Program-made: the position numbers and the translations under genes | Assembly (NCBI GenBank): GCA_903926465.1 | Contig: CAIYJE010000005.1 | Location: 1-45,633 of the forward strand | Direction: 5' to 3' | DNA: 45,633 nt | From: an uncultured Planctomycetales bacterium | Lineage (GTDB): Bacteria > Planctomycetota > Planctomycetia > Isosphaerales > Isosphaeraceae | Notes under the pieces: model-generated | Database searches by the model: none | The model's input: only the letters and a program-made list of their open reading frames with translations | What the model was told of the DNA's origin: nothing | Shown here: one piece after another, positions 33,327 to 41,826 of the stretch | How the letters are laid out: each line of letters opens with the position of its first letter | How positions within the stretch are numbered: the first letter of the stretch is position 1

Positions 33327-34502
33327 ATGGAACCAAAAGAACTCGGGGAAATGGCCTCGCGCGGGGAAGACAGCATGCACCAGTTCAAGCGTGAAGTGAC
33401 CCACGCAACCACCCTTGCCCGTGAAATTGTGGCATTCGCCAACTCTGGCGGTGGACAGATCTTCATAGGCGTGGCCGATGACGGGACCGTGCGAGGTATC
33501 ACTGGAACCCAGGTCCTGGAATTGAATCAGCTGATCGCCCATGCCGCCACGCAAAATGTGCGGCCACCACTGAATGTGATCAGCGAAAACGTGCCCGTGC
33601 CTGACGGGGTAGTGATTGTGGTCACCGTACCGCCGGGTCCAGGGAAACCGTACCAGGACAACGAAGGCAGTTTCTGGGTCAAAAATGGAAGCGACAAGCG
33701 AAAGGTGACGGCCAGGGAAGAACTTCAACGCATGTTCCAGAGCGCACTTTTGGTCCACGGCGACGAGGTTCTGGTACCTGGAACATCACTGGACGATGTG
33801 GATGATGGGGTCTTCTGAAAGTTTTTCAAACACCGCTTCGGGGAAGATTTCGACCCACAAACCCGTTCCATGGCGCAACTGCTCACCAACATGCGGCTTC
33901 TCAGGGAAGAGACGTTCACAATTGCCGGCGGCCTGCTTTTTGGCAAATCCCCTGAGCTCTTTCTACCGGTTTACCATATCAAAGCCGTTCGGTTTCCAGG
34001 CAATGCCATCCATGCTTCCACGTTTATTGATAGCGTCGATTTACGGGGACGCATTCAGCAGCAGTTTGAGGATGGACTTGGATTTTTGCTGCGCAACATT
34101 CGTTTCGAGCAGGGAACGCAGGGTGTTAACGCGGTCGGGAAGCCTGAAATTCCAAGACTCGTGTTTGAGGAACTACTTGCCAACGCGCTGATTCACCGTG
34201 ATTTCTTCATCTCGGCTCCGGTTCGAATTTTTGTTTTTGATAATCGCATTGAGATCATCAGCCCAGGCCACTTGCCAAACAACCTGACCGTGGCCAATAT
34301 CCGCAGTGGAAACTCAAATATCCGCAATCCGATTCTGGCATCGTACGCAACCCATCTTTTACCTTACCGTGGGCTTGGCAGCGGAATTTTCCGGTCTCTG
34401 AATGCGTATCCCGAGATCGAGTTCGACGATGACCGTGCCGGCAACCAATTCAAGGTCACGATTCGCCGGCACCCGTGGTCGATAACCAGCGAACGTCCGT
34501 GA
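33327..34502 (+). pseudogene. AlbA_2 / HATPase_c_4 protein interrupted by one TGA
   Basis: A continuous 391-codon frame is broken only by TGA at 33816-33818 (codon 164). Before it lies a Schlafen-type AlbA_2 domain (EIVAFANSGGGQIFIGVADD, VTVPPGPGKPYQ, FWVKNGSDKRK). After it lies the second half of the family with the ATPase-like block (EELLANALIHRDF, DNRIEIISPGHLPNNLT, LPYRGLGSGIFR). Members of this family are predicted ATP-binding regulators or helicase-related proteins, often in mobile or defence contexts. The context VF-stop-KFFKHRFG suggests that an Arg codon CGA became TGA. The lesion may be recent, an assembly error, or read through. The downstream half has no convincing RBS of its own. 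Confidence 0.8.
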
Positions 34503-34666
34503 GCCGTGCCAAGCCCCACTCCGCACCAAAGAACTGCGTCGGTCTGGCATTGAATCCAAAGACCACATCCACAACACTGATCCAGAACTTTCCGGAACCG
34601 CCGCCGGTTCCGTTCAAGCCCCCTCTGAAAACCGCACCACACTCGCATAAGAACAGGGAACAACGC

Positions 34667-35059
34667 ATGCCAACCTCGAAGAAGCTCTGGATCGCCGGCT
34701 GGGTGATCTCGGCCCTCATGGCCCTCGTGCTCATGGGCCCCAGCGCCATGAGCAAGCTCACCGAGTGGGAGGGGAAGGAAAAGGCGTTCGAACATTCCGG
34801 GTTCACCGTCGACCTGATGAAGAAGATCGGCATCCTGGAGGTTCTGATCGCGGTGGTTTACCTGATCCCTCAATGCTCGTTCCTGGGTGCCATTTTGATC
34901 ACCGGTTACCTGGGCGGCGCGGTGGTGACGGACCTGCGGGTGGGCGAGTCATTCATTGCGCCGATTATCATTGGCGTGCTGGTGTGGGTGGGCCTGGCGC
35001 TGCGGCGGCCGGAAATCTGGCGGCTGGCGCTGGGTCGCGGGTCTGTGAGCAAGGGCTGA
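34667..35059 (+). CDS. DoxX family membrane protein
   Basis: A 130-residue protein with four membrane helices: WIAGWVISALMALVLMGPSA, IGILEVLIAVVYLIPQ, FLGAILITGYLGGAVVTDL and APIIIGVLVWVGLALR. The KxGILE and GAILxTGYLGGAVxxxLR blocks are those of the DoxX-like (DoxX_2) family. Some DoxX proteins are subunits of thiosulfate:quinone oxidoreductase, but most have no known role. AGGGA is placed 7 nt before the ATG; the longer upstream frame is Pro-rich and unlikely. It follows the interrupted AlbA_2 gene by 164 bp. Confidence 0.82.
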   Translation: MPTSKKLWIAGWVISALMALVLMGPSAMSKLTEWEGKEKAFEHSGFTVDLMKKIGILEVLIAVVYLIPQCSFLGAILITGYLGGAVVTDLRVGESFIAPIIIGVLVWVGLALRRPEIWRLALGRGSVSKG

Positions 35060-35267
35060 ACTTGAGAAAGTAAGCAACACCATGGACCAGAACGGCGGGG
35101 CGCTGAGATTTCCCGGTTGATTCGATATCAACGACTTCGCCGCCAGGTTCGGCAACTCGATCGGGACAACAGTGGAGATCAACCTCCTTGTGGCAAGTTC
35201 CCAGAAGTCAATGGGTAAGGTACAAACGATTTCTGGGCCCACCGTTGTGGCTGAGCAGGTGATTGCC

Positions 35268-35474
35268 ATGGATACGCGGATCGAGGACACGTTCGATGGA
35301 CAGGTGTTCCGACCATTACGACCGATTTCGTTACCCCCCAACACCAATGTCTGACTCATTGTCGAGGCCATGCAGGTGCCACCGCGCTCGTTCCTGGAGA
35401 CTGCCCAGTCACTGAATCCTGAAGGCCCCCCAGACTGGTCAAGCCATCTCGGACAAAGATCACGCGACACATAA
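35268..35474 (+). pseudogene. AF2212-like (DUF104) antitoxin remnant with in-frame TGA
   Basis: A 68-codon frame MDTRIEDTFDGQVFRPLRPI-SLPPNTNV-stop-LIVEAMQVPPRSFLETAQSL continues to a TAA. This is the pattern of short AF2212-like antitoxins (xAxFDGxxFxPxxPxxLPxNTxVxLxVE). The stop TGA at 35352-35354 stands where these proteins have Arg before the LIVE strand, so a CGA to TGA change is likely. No PIN-domain toxin is seen next to it. This is the second gene within 1.6 kb with a single TGA at a probable Arg position. A further open stretch upstream (35085-35267) is not recognised. Confidence 0.65.
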
Positions 35475-35751
35475 ACCTTGGTCCTGAGCGACCAACATCC
35501 CCTCGGTCTCGAAACTGGTTGTTTTCCACGGCTGGATACCTCAATCCAACTCCAGTCGCCGGCCATCTCCCACAACCTCGGCCAGGGTGAGTGCATGCTT
35601 CCGGGTTTCACCAAAATCCTCAAGGAAGAAACATTCCCAACCCCGGTTCCCTCTTTGAATTGCAACGGCAGGGGCTATCCTGGAGAATCTGGATATTCTC
35701 GCCCTCGATCCTTCGTTGGTCGGGTCACCTGCTCCTCTTCCCGGGGTTGTC

Positions 35752-36804
35752 ATGCGTAAACGAGCTTCTTTCGCCCGCTGGGTTTCCGTTGTCTGCCTGG
35801 CCGTGGCCGGCTGTGGTGGAGAATCATCCAACCCTGGTAGCCCGTCGGCAACCGGTGGTGGGGCCAAGGCCGGCGCCCGGCCCAAGGTGGCCTTTGTTTC
35901 CAACAACCCGGCCGAATTCTGGACGATCTGCGAGGCCGGGGCCCGCAAAGCCGCCGACGAAGTGGATGTGGAACTCCAGTACAAGCGGCCCCAAGACGGT
36001 GCCGCCGCCACCCAGAAGCAGATCATTGAAGACCTGCTCGTGGGCAAAACCCAGGCCATTGCCATCAGCGTGATCAGCCCCGATAACCAGATTGCGTTCC
36101 TGGACGAGGTGGCCGCCCGCATCCCCCTGCTCTGCGTGGATAATGATGCTAGCAAGAGCAAGCGCAAGGCCTACCTGGGCACCGCCAATCTCAAGGCCGG
36201 CCGGAGCGTGGGCGAACTGGTCAAGCAGGCGCTTCCCAACGGCGGCAAGGTGGCTCTGTTCGTGGGCCAGCTCGACCCGCTCAATGCCCGTGAACGCCGC
36301 CAGGGTGTGATTGACGTGCTGGAAGGGGTGGAAAGTCAGGGGCTCAGGGACACGCCAGACGGCAAGACCTACGGCAAGTATGAACTGCTGGGCACGTACA
36401 CCGATAATGTTGATAAGAACAAGGCCAAGGACAACGCCTCAGACGTGCTGGCCAAGAACCAGGGGGCGGAAGACCTTTGCCTGGTGGGGCTGTGGGCCTA
36501 CAACCCGCCCGCCATCCTGGCCGCCGTCAAAGATGCCAACCGCGCAGGCAAGGTCCACATTGTGGCCTTCGATGAGAATGATGAGACCCTGGAGGGGATC
36601 AAGAAGGGTGAGATCCTCGGCACCATCGTTCAGAGCCCCTATGAGTTTGGTTATCAGTCTGTGAAGCTGATGGCCATCCTGGTGCGTGAGCCGGACGAGG
36701 CCGTGATCCCTGCCGACGGGATCATTGACATCCCGCACCGGGTGATCACCAAGGCAAACGTGGACGAGTTCCACGCCGAGCTGAACAAGCTGCTGGGCAA
36801 ATGA
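35752..36804 (+). CDS. Sugar-type ABC transporter substrate-binding lipoprotein
   Basis: A 350-residue periplasmic-binding protein of the ribose/xylose class (Peripla_BP_4). The leader ends in a lipobox AVAGCGG with Cys21 as the lipid site. The mature part starts with KVAFVSNNPAEFWTICEAGA and carries AAATQKQIIEDLLVGKTQAI, AISVISPD, VDNDASKSKRKAYLG and a hinge block VHIVAFDEND. It would bind a sugar or related ligand and deliver it to the permease. GGGG precedes the ATG; an earlier GTG would add 12 residues. The stop overlaps the ATPase start by 4 bp (ATGA). Confidence 0.9.
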   Translation: MRKRASFARWVSVVCLAVAGCGGESSNPGSPSATGGGAKAGARPKVAFVSNNPAEFWTICEAGARKAADEVDVELQYKRPQDGAAATQKQIIEDLLVGKTQAIAISVISPDNQIAFLDEVAARIPLLCVDNDASKSKRKAYLGTANLKAGRSVGELVKQALPNGGKVALFVGQLDPLNARERRQGVIDVLEGVESQGLRDTPDGKTYGKYELLGTYTDNVDKNKAKDNASDVLAKNQGAEDLCLVGLWAYNPPAILAAVKDANRAGKVHIVAFDENDETLEGIKKGEILGTIVQSPYEFGYQSVKLMAILVREPDEAVIPADGIIDIPHRVITKANVDEFHAELNKLLGK

Positions 36805-38345
36805 CCGTCGCCACGTCTGCCATGGAACCTCCCGTGCAAACTCCCCTGCTGGAAGTTGAACGAATCTCCAAGCGTTATGGTGGAGCCCAGGCCCTGAGCG
36901 GCGTGGGTCTCCGCCTGTACGCGGGCGAAGTGGTCGCCCTGATTGGTGAAAACGGGGCCGGTAAATCGACCCTGATGAAGATCCTGGGCGGAATTGTGAT
37001 CCCCGACGAAGGGGAAATTCGGATCGTCGGTCAACCGGTGCGCCTCAGCTCACCGAGCCAGGCCATGGATCTGGGGATCAGCCTGATCCACCAGGAATTG
37101 AACCTGGCCGACAATCTCTCGGTTGAGGCCAACCTGTTCCTGGGGCGTGAACTCACCTGGGGCGGGCCGCTGGGCCTAGCCCGTGGCAAGGCCATGGAGG
37201 CGAAGTCGCGTGAGTTGCTGGCCAGGGTTGGGCTCAACGTCTCGCCCCTGGAACGGCTAAGCAACCTGACCCCCGGTCAGAAGCAGCTCGTGGAAATTGC
37301 ACGCTCGCTATCCATGGACGCCCGTGTCCTGATCATGGACGAGCCCACCTCCAGCCTGGCCCAAAAAGAGACCGACCGGCTTCTGGAGGTGATCCGAGAA
37401 CTCCGCCAGCAGGGAGTTTGCGTGGTGTACATCAGCCACAGGCTCCGTGAGGTGGAAGCCGTGGCCGACCGCGTGGTTGGTCTGCGAGATGGCAAGAATG
37501 CCGGCGAAATGACCCGCGCCCAGATCAACTACGCCGCCATGGTGCAGATGATGGTGGGGCGTGAAGTCGATCTTCACCAGCGGAACGCGGCCGACTCTGG
37601 CGCCAGCGATCGGGGCCCCGTGCTGCGGGTTGAAAAGCTCAGGCATGCACTTTCCAGAGGGGAAGGCGTGTCGCTGGAAGTTCGGCCCGGAGAAATTGTG
37701 GGCATGGCCGGCCTGGTCGGGGCCGGTCGCACCGAATTCGCCGAGACCCTGTTCGGAATCCGTCCGCGCGTGTCTGGACAAGTCTATCTGGAAGGCCAAC
37801 TCGGCAAGATCCAGCGCCCGGCCGACGCCATTGCCCTGGGCATGGCCCTGGTTCCCGAAGACCGCCGCCAGCACGGTCTGATTCTGGCCGAATCCATTGG
37901 CGGCAACATTGCCCTGCCCAACCTGGACACACACCAGGTCGCCCGCCTGCTCCGCTTCTCCAAAATTCGACACACCGCGCACCAGGGGGTCACCTCGTTG
38001 CGCATCCGCACCACCGGCATTGCCAAACCGGCCGGCCAGCTTTCTGGCGGCAACCAGCAGAAGGTGGTGCTGTACAAGTGGCTGCACAGGCAGCCCAAGC
38101 TGCTCATTCTGGATGAGCCAACCCGGGGCGTGGATGTGGGTGCCAAAAAGGAAATCTATGACCTGATGCACGACCTCACCCGCAAAGGGGTCGGCATCCT
38201 GATGATCTCCAGCGACCTGGAAGAGATCCTTCACCTGAGCGACCGGGTGGTGGTGATGCACGAGCATCAGAAAACCGGCGAACTGACCCGCGCTCAACTC
38301 TCTGAAGAATCGATCATGCGGCTTGCGACAGGGTCCCAATCATGA
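36801..38345 (+). CDS. Sugar ABC transporter ATP-binding protein (double ATPase)
   Basis: A 514-residue protein with two ABC domains, the RbsA/MglA/XylG layout. Domain 1 (about 15-250): Walker A GENGAGKST at 49-57, signature LTPGQKQLVEIA, Walker B VLIMDEPTSSL. Domain 2 (about 265-500): a degenerate Walker A GLVGAGRTE, typical for this class, signature LSGGNQQKVVLYKWL, Walker B LLILDEPTRGVDVG. It drives import through the permease encoded next. Both ends overlap neighbours by 4 bp, so the three genes are translated together. The substrate cannot be read from the sequence; no sugar-specific enzyme genes lie close by. Confidence 0.92.
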   Translation: MTVATSAMEPPVQTPLLEVERISKRYGGAQALSGVGLRLYAGEVVALIGENGAGKSTLMKILGGIVIPDEGEIRIVGQPVRLSSPSQAMDLGISLIHQELNLADNLSVEANLFLGRELTWGGPLGLARGKAMEAKSRELLARVGLNVSPLERLSNLTPGQKQLVEIARSLSMDARVLIMDEPTSSLAQKETDRLLEVIRELRQQGVCVVYISHRLREVEAVADRVVGLRDGKNAGEMTRAQINYAAMVQMMVGREVDLHQRNAADSGASDRGPVLRVEKLRHALSRGEGVSLEVRPGEIVGMAGLVGAGRTEFAETLFGIRPRVSGQVYLEGQLGKIQRPADAIALGMALVPEDRRQHGLILAESIGGNIALPNLDTHQVARLLRFSKIRHTAHQGVTSLRIRTTGIAKPAGQLSGGNQQKVVLYKWLHRQPKLLILDEPTRGVDVGAKKEIYDLMHDLTRKGVGILMISSDLEEILHLSDRVVVMHEHQKTGELTRAQLSEESIMRLATGSQS

Positions 38346-39412
38346 GCAAAGGCGAATCCAGCAACATGTTCCGGACCTTCTTTTCCAACCCCACGGTTGG
38401 CCGCATTCTTGGCGTATTCCTGCTGGTGCTGGTTCTCTACGGCCTGATGGTAGGCATTGAGGAGAACGCCCGATCCCTGGAAAACCATCAGAATATCGCC
38501 CGCCGAATCGGCGAGTGGGGCATTCTCACGCTGGGGGCGGCGTTTGTGATTATCACCGGCGGGATCGATCTCTCCATTGGCTCGGTCGTCTGCCTGAGCG
38601 CGGTCTCGTTTGGCATTCTGCTGGAAAACGGGGCCAATCCCGTGGTCGCCGCGCTCATTGTGCTGGCCGGTGCCGGCCTGATTGGCCTGTTTCACGGTTT
38701 CTTGATCACCCGGCTCAATCTGCAACCGTTTGTCGTGACCCTGTGCGGCCTGTTCATCTACCGCGGCCTGGCCCAATTTTTGAGCCTGATCGATTTCAAA
38801 CGACTGCTTGACCCCGCGCTCAGGGGCACGGGCCGGATTTTGAGAGACTCTTCCAGAGACGTGGGCGTGGGGGGCCGCGGCGACCTGGGCTGGTTCTTCT
38901 GGCTCCAAAAAGGGGATTTCCTGGGTGTCCCCATGCCGATGTGGATCTTTGGAATTTTGGCCCTGATCGCGGCCATCTTTCTGCACGCCAGCGTTTATGG
39001 CCGGTACCTGTTTGCGCTCGGACACAATGAACAGGCCGCCCGCTACGCCGGCGTTCACACCAACCGCTACAAGGTGCTGGCCTATTTCCTCTGCTCGCTG
39101 CTGGCAGGACTGGGTGGCATCCTGTTCCTGATGAAGATCAATAGCGCGTCTCCCAGCAACGCCGGCAACTGGTTTGAGCTCTACGCCATTACCGGGGCTG
39201 TGCTGGGTGGTACCAGCTTGCGGGGAGGTGAAGGGACGATCATCGGTATCCTGCTGGGGACCGCCGTCTTGCCGCTGCTCAAAACCCTGGTGATCTTCGC
39301 CGGCATCCCCAGCGATATGGAATTCTCGGCCATCGGTCTGGCCCTCTTGCTGGGCACCCTGGCCGATGAACTCCTACGCAGGCATAGTGAAAAGGCCCGC
39401 AAGGGGGCCTGA
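38342..39412 (+). CDS. Sugar ABC transporter permease
   Basis: A 356-residue inner-membrane permease of the RbsC family with about nine hydrophobic helices. Family blocks: LTLGAAFVIITGGIDLSIGS, the NLQPFVVTLCGLFIYRGLAQ block, the RYAGVHTNRYKVLAYFLCSL loop that contacts the ATPase, and ELYAITGAVLGGTSLRGGEG near the end. An insertion of about 45 residues between helices 5 and 6 (DSSRDVGVGGRGDLG) is a little longer than in RbsC. The ATG overlaps the ATPase stop by 4 bp (ATGA). The last codons lie inside a short direct repeat (39383-39434). Confidence 0.9.
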   Translation: MSKGESSNMFRTFFSNPTVGRILGVFLLVLVLYGLMVGIEENARSLENHQNIARRIGEWGILTLGAAFVIITGGIDLSIGSVVCLSAVSFGILLENGANPVVAALIVLAGAGLIGLFHGFLITRLNLQPFVVTLCGLFIYRGLAQFLSLIDFKRLLDPALRGTGRILRDSSRDVGVGGRGDLGWFFWLQKGDFLGVPMPMWIFGILALIAAIFLHASVYGRYLFALGHNEQAARYAGVHTNRYKVLAYFLCSLLAGLGGILFLMKINSASPSNAGNWFELYAITGAVLGGTSLRGGEGTIIGILLGTAVLPLLKTLVIFAGIPSDMEFSAIGLALLLGTLADELLRRHSEKARKGA

Positions 39413-39434
39413 CCATAGTGAAAAGGCCCACAAG
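39383..39434 (+). repeat. Direct repeat spanning the permease stop
   Basis: CATAGTGAAAAGGCCC-(G/A)-CAAG occurs at 39383-39403 and 39414-39434 (31-bp period, one mismatch). The first copy encodes the last residues of the permease, the second is after the stop. It looks like a small tandem duplication of the gene end. Confidence 0.6.
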
Positions 39435-39438
39435 ATCT

Positions 39439-39456
39439 CCGGCCCACGCGGGCCGG
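39439..39456 (+). terminator. Candidate terminator after the ABC operon
   Basis: CCGGCCC-ACGC-GGGCCGG is a perfect 7-bp GC-rich stem with a 4-nt loop, 27 bp after the permease stop, followed by CCTTTGAAATTT. The T-tract is interrupted, so strength is uncertain. Confidence 0.5.
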
Positions 39457-39470
39457 CCTTTGAAATTTCG

Positions 39471-39476
39471 TAGAAT
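39471..39476 (+). promoter_or_regulatory. Candidate -10 box for the oxidoreductase gene
   Basis: TAGAAT lies 48 bp before the ATG at 39525, just after the candidate terminator. No clear -35 lies 16-18 bp upstream, because that space is occupied by the hairpin. Confidence 0.3.
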
Positions 39477-39524
39477 GCCGGCTCTGATTCCATTGGCTCA
39501 CGACTACCAAGGAGGGCTGGGTCC

Positions 39525-41621
39525 ATGACTGAAGCCGCGCGGCGATCCACGGTCCGGTGTGTGTGTCCGCTGGATTGTCCGGATACCTGCCAGATGGTGG
39601 TCACGGTTGAGAACGGCCGGGCCGTTGATCTGCGGGGGGCCAAAGATCACCCCTTCACGCGCGGGTTTTTGTGCCAGAAGATGGCCAGCTACCTGGATCG
39701 GGTGTACAGCCCAGAGCGGCTCACGCACCCGCTGAAACGGGTGGGACCCAAGGGGTCTGGCCAGTTCGAGCCGATCTCCTGGGATGAGGCGCTCGACCAG
39801 ATTGCCGGGCGGTTCCAAGCCATCGCCGCTTCAACAGACGGGCCCCAGGCCATTCTGCCCCATAGCTATTACGGCACCATGGGCAAGCTCCAGGCCAGCA
39901 GCCTGGACCGGCGGTTCTTCCACCGGCTGGGGGCGTCCATCCTGGACCGGACCATCTGCGCCTCGGCCGGCAGCCAGGGCTATGAATACACCCTGGGCAA
40001 AGGGCGGCTGGGGGCCGACCCCATGGCCGCCGACCGCTGCCAGTTGATGATTAACTGGGGCTCAAACACTGCCAGGACCAACAGCCACCTTTGGAGCCTG
40101 ATGGTGGCAGCCCGCAAGCAGCACGGCGCCACCATCGTGACCATCGACCCGTACCGCAGCACCACGGCCGAACGCTCAGACTGGCACTTGCCGATCCGGC
40201 CCGGCACCGACGCCGCCCTGGCGCTCGGCCTCATGCACGTGATCTGGCGAGACGGGCTTCAAGATCAGGCCTACCTGGATCTTGGCACCGTGGGAGCCAG
40301 CGCTCTGCGTGAGCGTGCCTTGCAAGAGTACGGCCCCACGCGGGTGGCCGAGATCACCGGTTTGAACGTGGAAGCCATTGAAAAACTGGCCCGCCAATAT
40401 GCCACCACGCAACCCAGCCTGATCCGCCTGAATTACGGCCTGCAGCGGCACGGGGGCGGTGGCATGGCCGTGCGCACCATCGCCTGCTTACCGGCACTGG
40501 TTGGGGCCTGGCGGCACCATGGCGGCGGTGCGCTGCTTTCCACCAGCGGCGCTTATGAGTTTGCCTCGGAAAAACTCACCAGGCCCGACCTCTCGCCCGC
40601 TGGCACCCGGGTCATCAACATGAACCAGCTCGGAGAGGCGCTGATGGGGGAACTGCCGGGCCCGCCCGTGCGCGCCTTATATGTTTATAACAGCAATCCC
40701 GCGGCCGTCACGCCCAACCAGTCCAAGGTGCTGGCCGGGTTACAACGAAACGACCTGTTCACCGTGGTCCATGAGCAGTTCCAGACCGACACCGCCGATT
40801 ATGCGGATATCGTGCTACCGGCCACCACACAACTGGAGCACGTGGACCTGCACGGTTCCTACGGCCACCAGTTCGTGATGCTGAACCCGGCGGCAATCGC
40901 CCCGGTGGCGGAGTGCCGGTCCAACAACACCGTCTTTCGCGCTCTGGCTGGGCGGCTTGGGTTTGAGCCCGAACTGTTCCCAGACGATTCCGCACTGATT
41001 GAACAGGCCCTGGCCGGTGGCCCGCCGCTGGCCGGAATCACGCGTGAGCGGCTGGAGGCCGAAGGGTCAATTCGCCTGAACGTGCCACAGGTTTATATGC
41101 CCTTTGCCGAGGGTCGGTTTCCCACCGCTTCCGGCAAGTGCGAGCTGTACTCGGAGACGATGGCCCTGGCCGGCCTGGACCCCCTGCCCACCTACACGCC
41201 CCCGCACGAGGATCCCCAAGCCAGGCCCGACCTGGCCGCGCGGTTCCCACTGCAACTGCTGAGCCCGCCCCGCCCCCAGTTCCTGAACTCTACCTTTGCC
41301 AACTCCCAGCAACACCTTCAATCCGCCGGAGACCCCACGGTGGAACTTTCGGCGCACGACGCCCAGGCCCGCGGCCTGAGCGACGGCCAGTGGGCCGAGG
41401 TCTTCAATGATCGGGGGTCGTTCCAGGCGCGGGTGGCGTTACTGAACTCGGTGCGGCCCGGAGTGGCGGTGGCCACCGGAATCTACTGGAACAAGCTCAG
41501 CCGCGGACGGACCAATGTGAACGCAACCACCAGTTCCGCGCTCACCGACTTTGCAGGCGGCGCCACGTTCTTTGATAACCTGGTGGAAGTGCGGGCACTG
41601 GCCGAGCCTGACCCTGCTTGA
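39525..41621 (+). CDS. Molybdopterin-dependent oxidoreductase, cytoplasmic
   Basis: A 698-residue enzyme of the MopB (DMSO reductase/formate dehydrogenase) superfamily. The N-terminal cluster motif CPLDCPDTC with Cys14, Cys18, Cys22 and Cys50 (GFLCQK) should hold a 4Fe-4S centre. Bis-MGD binding blocks include LMINWGSNTARTNSH, IVTIDPYRSTTAERSD, LPIRPGTDAALALGLMH and a C-terminal domain with LLSPPRPQFLNSTFANS. There is no twin-arginine leader, so it acts in the cytoplasm. It resembles the YoaE-like group whose substrate is unknown. AAGGAGG makes a strong RBS. MobA at 12 kb could supply the guanylated cofactor. No electron-transfer subunit gene lies next to it. Confidence 0.9.
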   Translation: MTEAARRSTVRCVCPLDCPDTCQMVVTVENGRAVDLRGAKDHPFTRGFLCQKMASYLDRVYSPERLTHPLKRVGPKGSGQFEPISWDEALDQIAGRFQAIAASTDGPQAILPHSYYGTMGKLQASSLDRRFFHRLGASILDRTICASAGSQGYEYTLGKGRLGADPMAADRCQLMINWGSNTARTNSHLWSLMVAARKQHGATIVTIDPYRSTTAERSDWHLPIRPGTDAALALGLMHVIWRDGLQDQAYLDLGTVGASALRERALQEYGPTRVAEITGLNVEAIEKLARQYATTQPSLIRLNYGLQRHGGGGMAVRTIACLPALVGAWRHHGGGALLSTSGAYEFASEKLTRPDLSPAGTRVINMNQLGEALMGELPGPPVRALYVYNSNPAAVTPNQSKVLAGLQRNDLFTVVHEQFQTDTADYADIVLPATTQLEHVDLHGSYGHQFVMLNPAAIAPVAECRSNNTVFRALAGRLGFEPELFPDDSALIEQALAGGPPLAGITRERLEAEGSIRLNVPQVYMPFAEGRFPTASGKCELYSETMALAGLDPLPTYTPPHEDPQARPDLAARFPLQLLSPPRPQFLNSTFANSQQHLQSAGDPTVELSAHDAQARGLSDGQWAEVFNDRGSFQARVALLNSVRPGVAVATGIYWNKLSRGRTNVNATTSSALTDFAGGATFFDNLVEVRALAEPDPA

Positions 41622-41776
41622 TTGGTGTTTGTCCTGGTGCGTGTTGGCCAACCGACAACTTTCAGGCTTGTACACTGTCCAGGCACGATTCAGATCCACC
41701 CGGATCGTGCGTGAACGCGTATCGCCGGCGGCAGGCTCTGCCTGATTGCCTGATCGCTCCAGATGTGGCATATTTC

Positions 41777-41826
41777 AGAGGAGAACTGTGGAGATCGCCC
41801 CTCTCATTCTTGATTCGAACCACTGA
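41777..41826 (+). promoter_or_regulatory. 12-codon leader ORF coupled to the kinase start
   Basis: AGAGGAG (41777-41783) is followed by GTG at 41788 and a 12-codon frame (VEIAPLILDSNH) whose TGA (41824-41826) overlaps the kinase ATG (41826-41828) as TGATG. The kinase ATG itself has no RBS. The natural reading is that ribosomes load at the leader ORF and restart at the kinase. The spacing of 4 nt from GGAG to GTG is a little short. Confidence 0.5.

Noticed and set aside
33327-35474. Reassigned TGA codon (alternative genetic code)
   Set aside because: TGA is the normal stop of many intact genes here (DedA, porin, ABC genes, DUF1559), so a general reassignment is excluded; local readthrough remains open.
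34949-35665. 238-codon minus-strand frame between DoxX and the ABC lipoprotein
   Set aside because: It overlaps the DoxX gene and the antitoxin remnant on the other strand and has no recognisable pattern.
37308-38339. 343-codon minus-strand frame opposite the ABC ATPase
   Set aside because: Shadow frame; the plus strand has complete Walker and signature motifs.
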